From positions 1-8,548 of the forward strand of contig CAISVC010000413.1 of NCBI GenBank assembly GCA_903888815.1: a stretch of 8,548 bases of DNA, written 5' to 3'. The translations under genes and the position numbers were made by a program. The notes below the pieces were generated by a model, which searched no databases, was not told the origin of the DNA, and saw nothing but the letters and a program-made list of their open reading frames with translations. Below, piece after piece: positions 5,414 through 8,548 of this stretch. Origin of the DNA: an uncultured Fibrobacterota bacterium. Its GTDB lineage: Bacteria; Fibrobacterota; Chitinivibrionia; Chitinivibrionales; Chitinispirillaceae. Within the stretch, counting starts at the first letter, position 1. Every line of letters begins with the position of its first letter.

Positions 5414-7246
5414 ATGAGAATTCAAACAAAGCTTTTCCTGTGTGTCTCTTTCATCGTGATTTCGCTGGTGAGCGTTATTCTGCTCATTTCATTTTCTTTC
5501 CTTCGCGTACTGAACTGCAAAGACGACGTGGGCCTGGCGCTTTCGACCTATACGAAGTGGAGCGTGCTGAACAATAGCACGAAAGTCTTTCTCATGGCCG
5601 ATAAGGACCTGAACGATGCGTTCGAAAATTGGCGTGCGAGTCTGCGGGATTTCACCGAACAGCACGAGATCCTGGTCAATTCCGAACGGATCAGGTCGAT
5701 GGGGTACGAAATGGAAGGGATTCTGCGCCAGAGCCAGGGATTGTGGGGCTTTTACCGCACGATCGTGGATCAGGTGATCGATATTCTTGACACTGACGAA
5801 GGGAAGGAAATTTTCAGAATACTTGAATCCAACAAACTCAGCATCATCACCGCCGTCGAAAAAGAAAGTGCCCTGCGTGTTGAACCAGCTATCATGCAGG
5901 ATATCAAAAAAATCAGGGACAACTTGAAATTCAGACGCACCACTTCCGAAGGTGCGGCAGAAGCCACGCAGGCCTCGGCTGAGAACGATTTCAACTGGCT
6001 GTGGAACAACAGCTTCATCCCTCTCCTCGAATCCGAAATAAAAAGCCAGATTCAGCACATTTTCATCTCGTCGATTGTTGGTTCACTTTTTATCATCGTG
6101 GTGACGATCTTTATCATGCTTATGGTGGTGCATTCCATCACCAAGCCGCTGAATCAGTTCCTGAAAAGCTTCATTGAGGGCGCTAAAGGCAATCTTTCCA
6201 TGCGGTATCCCCTTAAGAGAAAACCATGCAACGCCATCATCACGTGTCTTGACAGTAAGTGCATTGCCCATGACGCTTTGGAGGTCTATTGTTTTGTCGA
6301 AATCGGCAGTTATGCCGCGGTGTTCAACAAAAAGGCGACTTGTCCCCATATCATCGCCGGCGAGGTAAAAAACTGCGGTGAATGTCTTGTTTATAAAACG
6401 ACATGCCACGAAGAGATGACTGCCGTGGGAACGTGGTTCAATGTCCTCATGGGCAAGGTGGAACGGTCCGTGAAAATCATTCAGGATGCGCAGCTTTTAT
6501 GGCAGAAAAGCATGGAACTGGGGCCGCAGATGCAGCGGTCGCTGTACCAGCAGAAGATTCCTGCCGCCGAACCATGGGACGTGGCATCCTATTTCAAATC
6601 AACTTCCGGCGTATCCGGAAATTTCTATGATTTTTATTTCATTGAGAATCATTTAAAGGGCGTAGGGCTTTTTAACGTTACCGGACACGGTATGTCGGCG
6701 GCACTCATGACCGTCATTTCAAAATCGCTCATTTTCCGGCTGTTCAACCGCATGCAGACGGCGGCGCTCGGCAAGGTGATCAAAAATGCGGGTGAGGCCT
6801 TAAACCAGGAAATCGGAGAGGCGGGACACTGTCTCACCGGAGTTCTCCTGCGGATACATGATGAATATGTTGAATATGTAAATACCGGCATCCCGAACAT
6901 TCTCTTGAAAACCGCCGGGGAAAACAGCGTAAAGGAGATTGCCGTAAAACCCATCATGATCGGAGGGGCGGTTTCCTCCACCGAGGCGATAAAGGAACAC
7001 CAGACGCTGGAAATCAAACCGGATCATAACGATTTTCTGGTGCTCTATGCCGATGGACTGGTGCAGGCGAGAAACCTCAAAGGTGAATCCTACGGTACTG
7101 ACCGCATAAAGCTCTCCATGCTCCGGGCACCCCTGCGGGGATCGGCGCAGAATATCATGGAGTTCCTCATGGAGGAAGTTTACAACTTTGTCGGGCAACG
7201 GGAACTGTCGAGCGACATCGCGCTGATTGTCCTCAGGAAAAGTTGA
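5414..7246 (+). CDS. Membrane HAMP-SpoIIE (PP2C-type) signalling protein with Cys-rich HAMP insert and degenerate catalytic site
   Basis: The protein has 610 residues. TM1 is about 7-30, a mostly helical presumed periplasmic region is about 31-213, and TM2 is about 214-239. HAMP helix 1 follows (SITKPLNQFLKSF, 241-253). Helix 2 is recognisable at 333-352 (EEMTAVGTWFNVLMGKVE). Between them sits a segment with eight cysteines: 272, 278, 283, 293, 310, 321, 324 and 331. A helical linker (350-385) leads to the SpoIIE/RsbU-type PP2C domain (about 386-610). Its motifs are SGNFYDFYF (401-409), FNVTGHGMSAAL (420-431), YVNTGIP (488-494), LYADGLVQA (544-552) and SSDIALIVL (599-607). Active relatives have GGDFYD, DVSGHG, TDG and DDxT. 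Here Asn403, Asn421 and Ser600 replace metal-binding Asp; only Asp547 remains. Loss of phosphatase activity is therefore likely. GGAGG lies 6 nt before ATG 5414. It probably shares an operon with the DeoR gene, and the upstream STAS protein is a plausible partner. Confidence 0.93.
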   Translation: MRIQTKLFLCVSFIVISLVSVILLISFSFLRVLNCKDDVGLALSTYTKWSVLNNSTKVFLMADKDLNDAFENWRASLRDFTEQHEILVNSERIRSMGYEMEGILRQSQGLWGFYRTIVDQVIDILDTDEGKEIFRILESNKLSIITAVEKESALRVEPAIMQDIKKIRDNLKFRRTTSEGAAEATQASAENDFNWLWNNSFIPLLESEIKSQIQHIFISSIVGSLFIIVVTIFIMLMVVHSITKPLNQFLKSFIEGAKGNLSMRYPLKRKPCNAIITCLDSKCIAHDALEVYCFVEIGSYAAVFNKKATCPHIIAGEVKNCGECLVYKTTCHEEMTAVGTWFNVLMGKVERSVKIIQDAQLLWQKSMELGPQMQRSLYQQKIPAAEPWDVASYFKSTSGVSGNFYDFYFIENHLKGVGLFNVTGHGMSAALMTVISKSLIFRLFNRMQTAALGKVIKNAGEALNQEIGEAGHCLTGVLLRIHDEYVEYVNTGIPNILLKTAGENSVKEIAVKPIMIGGAVSSTEAIKEHQTLEIKPDHNDFLVLYADGLVQARNLKGESYGTDRIKLSMLRAPLRGSAQNIMEFLMEEVYNFVGQRELSSDIALIVLRKS

Positions 7247-7539
7247 CAAAAGGTAATTTAGTGTCTGTTAAAATCTACTGCACGTAAACCATCCTAAGCC
7301 GCATGGTCAGTTACAGGCCTTTTGTGAGCGTTGAATGACGCAATATTCTTTATCGCAGAAAAAAAACGAACTATTAGGTAGCTCAGTCATCCGAGATATT
7401 AGCAATAAATAATCGTACAACAAATTGTTAATATTACAAATACAGAGAAATAGTGCCATAACAACCTTCGAATAATTGCGAATATTTACGATTAGTTTCG
7501 AAAATAATAGCATTTTACCTGTTTTGTTATTATATTATG

Positions 7540-7563
7540 CTTGAAAGAAGATATACTTTCAAG
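7540..7563. promoter_or_regulatory. Perfect 8-bp inverted repeat, operator-like
   Basis: CTTGAAAG (7540-7547) and CTTTCAAG (7556-7563) flank the 8-nt centre AAGATATA. The 24-bp symmetric site fits a dimeric regulator binding two DNA turns, in an AT-rich intergenic region upstream of the barrel gene. It could also form a weak RNA hairpin. The regulator is unknown. Confidence 0.4.
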
Positions 7564-7574
7564 TTTAACCGTCA

Positions 7575-7583
7575 TAGTATACT
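7575..7583 (+). promoter_or_regulatory. Candidate -10 element (TAGTATACT) upstream of the barrel gene
   Basis: TATACT (7578-7583) is close to the -10 consensus and lies 12 bp after the 7540-7563 inverted repeat. The best -35-like sequence (TTTCAA, 7557-7562) is only 15 bp away, so the match is weak. If it is used, the transcript would have a leader of about 225 nt. The 9-mer is identical to 3561-3569. Confidence 0.25.
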
Positions 7584-7617
7584 AATGGGAAGCAGCATAA
7601 AATATAGCAGGGAGCAG

Positions 7618-7674
7618 GGCGGTTGAACTGCCTTACAAAGTTTAAAAGATGGCGGTGGCTTTCGAAACTTTGTA
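7618..7674 (+). promoter_or_regulatory. Two adjacent potential RNA hairpins in the leader of the barrel gene
   Basis: The first, GGCGGTTGAACTGCC (7618-7632), can fold as a 6-bp stem with one G-U pair and a TGA loop. The second has a perfect 10-bp stem, TACAAAGTTT (7634-7643) with AAACTTTGTA (7665-7674). After a small internal loop it is extended by AAAG (7645-7648) with CTTT (7659-7662), closing on a GC-rich loop ATGGCGGTGG. The hairpins lie about 140 nt before the start codon. They could be a structured 5' UTR element. I do not recognise a known riboswitch class. Confidence 0.4.
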
Positions 7675-7816
7675 TTTTAAAAGAGCAGATTTATTAGCAT
7701 TGATTGAGGGAGATATAACTTGATAGCAGGGGAGCTTCAGTGATATAATTATGAATAGGGAGTTATATAGAGTCCGACACTGTTTCATTATCACCATCAA
7801 AAAGTAAGGAGGGTCG

Positions 7817-8548
7817 ATGCAATTGTCACGCCTTGCTAGAGCACTGGTCACTGTTTTTGCATTTACGCTTACTACCGGGGCAAGTGAACAGGGATCGTCG
7901 AAGCTTACCTTTTCCGGGACCATCGGCTATGATATGGGTCAGATTGTCAAGGGACGGTATCAGGGCGAGACCTTCGACCACGTCTGGGAAGAAAACACGG
8001 TGGGCTACTTCGGCGTCAAGGCGGTTGCCAACGAACGCCTGACGTTCCGGTTCGGCATGCAGGGACGCGTATGGTTCAATACCTTTCCCCAGCAGACGAT
8101 CAAGGAATATAATGCGGGCAGCAACCGTTACGTCGATTTTGACGTACGCGAGGCCGAAGGCATCTATTCGCTGTTAAAGGGCTCTGCACTGTCGCTGGGT
8201 GCGGCGTTCGGCATCATGCAATACAAGTATAATCCCGACGCGACCGATATGGGCGAATATCTGTTCAGGAGCGGAACCTATCCCGCGTATCTCATCAATC
8301 AGTTCGATTATACCGCGGCGACGCTTTCGGGATTTGGGTTTAATCTCCAGTATACTTCCGGCGCGTTCGGATTAAAATTCGACCAGTTCATTCTCACGGA
8401 AACGCAGATCAGACCCTTCCATGATGTAACCCTTGCGTCAATCGTCAATGCGAATTTCATGAAAATCGTCGACATCGGCGCCGGCGTCAGTTTTGCCCAT
8501 CTGATTTCGGTTGACAGCCGCCTTACCGCGCCGGAGAATCCCTTCGGA
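7817..8548 (+). CDS. Secreted, probable outer-membrane beta-barrel (porin-like) protein, 3' end outside window
   Basis: An open frame of 244 codons runs from ATG 7817 to the right edge without a stop. A strong Shine-Dalgarno (AAGGAGGG, 7806-7813) precedes it. Residues 1-23 form a Sec-type signal peptide (MQLSRLARALVTVFAFTLTTGAS) with probable cleavage near GAS/E. The mature part is rich in Gly, aromatic and polar residues and shows repeated amphipathic strands such as KLTFSGTIGYDMG, VGYFGVKAVANERLTFRFG and LSGFGFNLQYTSGAFGLKF. This pattern is typical of outer-membrane barrels. The stretch GEYLFRSGTYPAYL is distinctive, but I cannot assign it to a named family. No other gene is visible in its transcription unit. 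Transport or surface function is inferred from fold type only. Confidence 0.85.
   Translation, partial: MQLSRLARALVTVFAFTLTTGASEQGSSKLTFSGTIGYDMGQIVKGRYQGETFDHVWEENTVGYFGVKAVANERLTFRFGMQGRVWFNTFPQQTIKEYNAGSNRYVDFDVREAEGIYSLLKGSALSLGAAFGIMQYKYNPDATDMGEYLFRSGTYPAYLINQFDYTAATLSGFGFNLQYTSGAFGLKFDQFILTETQIRPFHDVTLASIVNANFMKIVDIGAGVSFAHLISVDSRLTAPENPFG

Larger units (their letters stand above)
7247..7816. other. 570-bp AT-rich noncoding stretch (long leader of the downstream gene)
   Basis: No convincing gene lies here. The composition is clearly more AT-rich than the flanking coding regions, and the short frames that can be read lack ribosome sites and family resemblance. It contains the inverted repeats listed separately (7540-7563, 7618-7632, 7634-7674). 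It also has a near-direct repeat: ATAGCAGGGAGC at 7604-7615 and ATAGCAGGGGAGC at 7723-7735. No clear intrinsic terminator follows the upstream gene. ACAAAAGG (7246-7253) is complementary to CCTTTTGT (7318-7325), but they are too far apart for a typical hairpin terminator. Confidence 0.6.

Noticed and set aside
5489..6058. Minus-strand open frame of 189 codons within the HAMP-SpoIIE gene
   Set aside because: Antisense to the region encoding the periplasmic domain, with a plus-strand frame of clear function and no recognisable protein on the minus strand.
7307..7513. Minus-strand frame of 68 codons in the AT-rich intergenic region
   Set aside because: AT-rich, low-complexity translation without a clear ribosome site or family resemblance. 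A small membrane protein cannot be fully excluded.
7604..7816. Known riboswitch such as c-di-GMP or cobalamin type
   Set aside because: Hairpins are present, but I could not match the conserved core sequences of any riboswitch class I know.
7642..7923. Minus-strand frame overlapping the start of the barrel gene
   Set aside because: It overlaps the Shine-Dalgarno and signal-peptide region of a better supported plus-strand gene and shows no coding features.
1..8548. CRISPR arrays, transposons, tRNA or rRNA genes
   Set aside because: No regularly spaced direct repeats, transposase-like proteins, cloverleaf candidates or rRNA signatures were seen.

Overview
The window looks like a chromosomal segment of a Gram-negative bacterium of moderate GC content. 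It holds an exported sugar-binding protein with a Sec-type signal peptide, a secreted beta-barrel-like protein at the right edge and a possible barrel C-terminus at the left edge. The style of the right-edge protein and the HAMP/SpoIIE-type signalling protein would fit an FCB-type lineage (for example Fibrobacterota/Chitinivibrionia) or a related uncultured group. That placement is a guess, because no rRNA or other marker is present.

Layout. Positions 1-166 are the end of a plus-strand gene of unknown function. It converges on a small minus-strand gene (176-559) encoding a cysteine-rich, probably zinc-binding protein whose C-terminus resembles the UvrD/PcrA C-terminal module. Divergent from it is a translation housekeeping pair, fmt (706-1632) and rsmB (1629-2954), translationally coupled through an ATGA overlap. 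The rsmB stop codon lies at the edge of a 106-bp palindromic element (2953-3058) whose arms are degenerate octamer repeats.

Positions 3161-7246 hold four co-oriented signalling genes: a single-domain STAS anti-anti-sigma-like protein, a YtfQ/RbsB-type periplasmic sugar-binding protein without ABC permease or ATPase genes in view, a DeoR-family regulator, and a two-TM HAMP protein ending in a SpoIIE-type PP2C domain. Two things stand out in the last protein. An eight-cysteine segment sits inside its HAMP domain, and three of the four acidic residues expected to bind catalytic metal are replaced (two Asp to Asn, one to Ser). The domain therefore looks like a pseudophosphatase. A plausible reading is that the set couples periplasmic sugar sensing to transcription and to a partner-switching (STAS) output. 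This is inferred from gene order and motifs only.

Positions 7247-7816 form a 570-bp AT-rich noncoding stretch with several inverted repeats. It leads into a beta-barrel-like, signal-peptide-bearing gene (7817 onward) that runs off the right edge. No tRNA, rRNA, CRISPR array, transposase or integrase was found.
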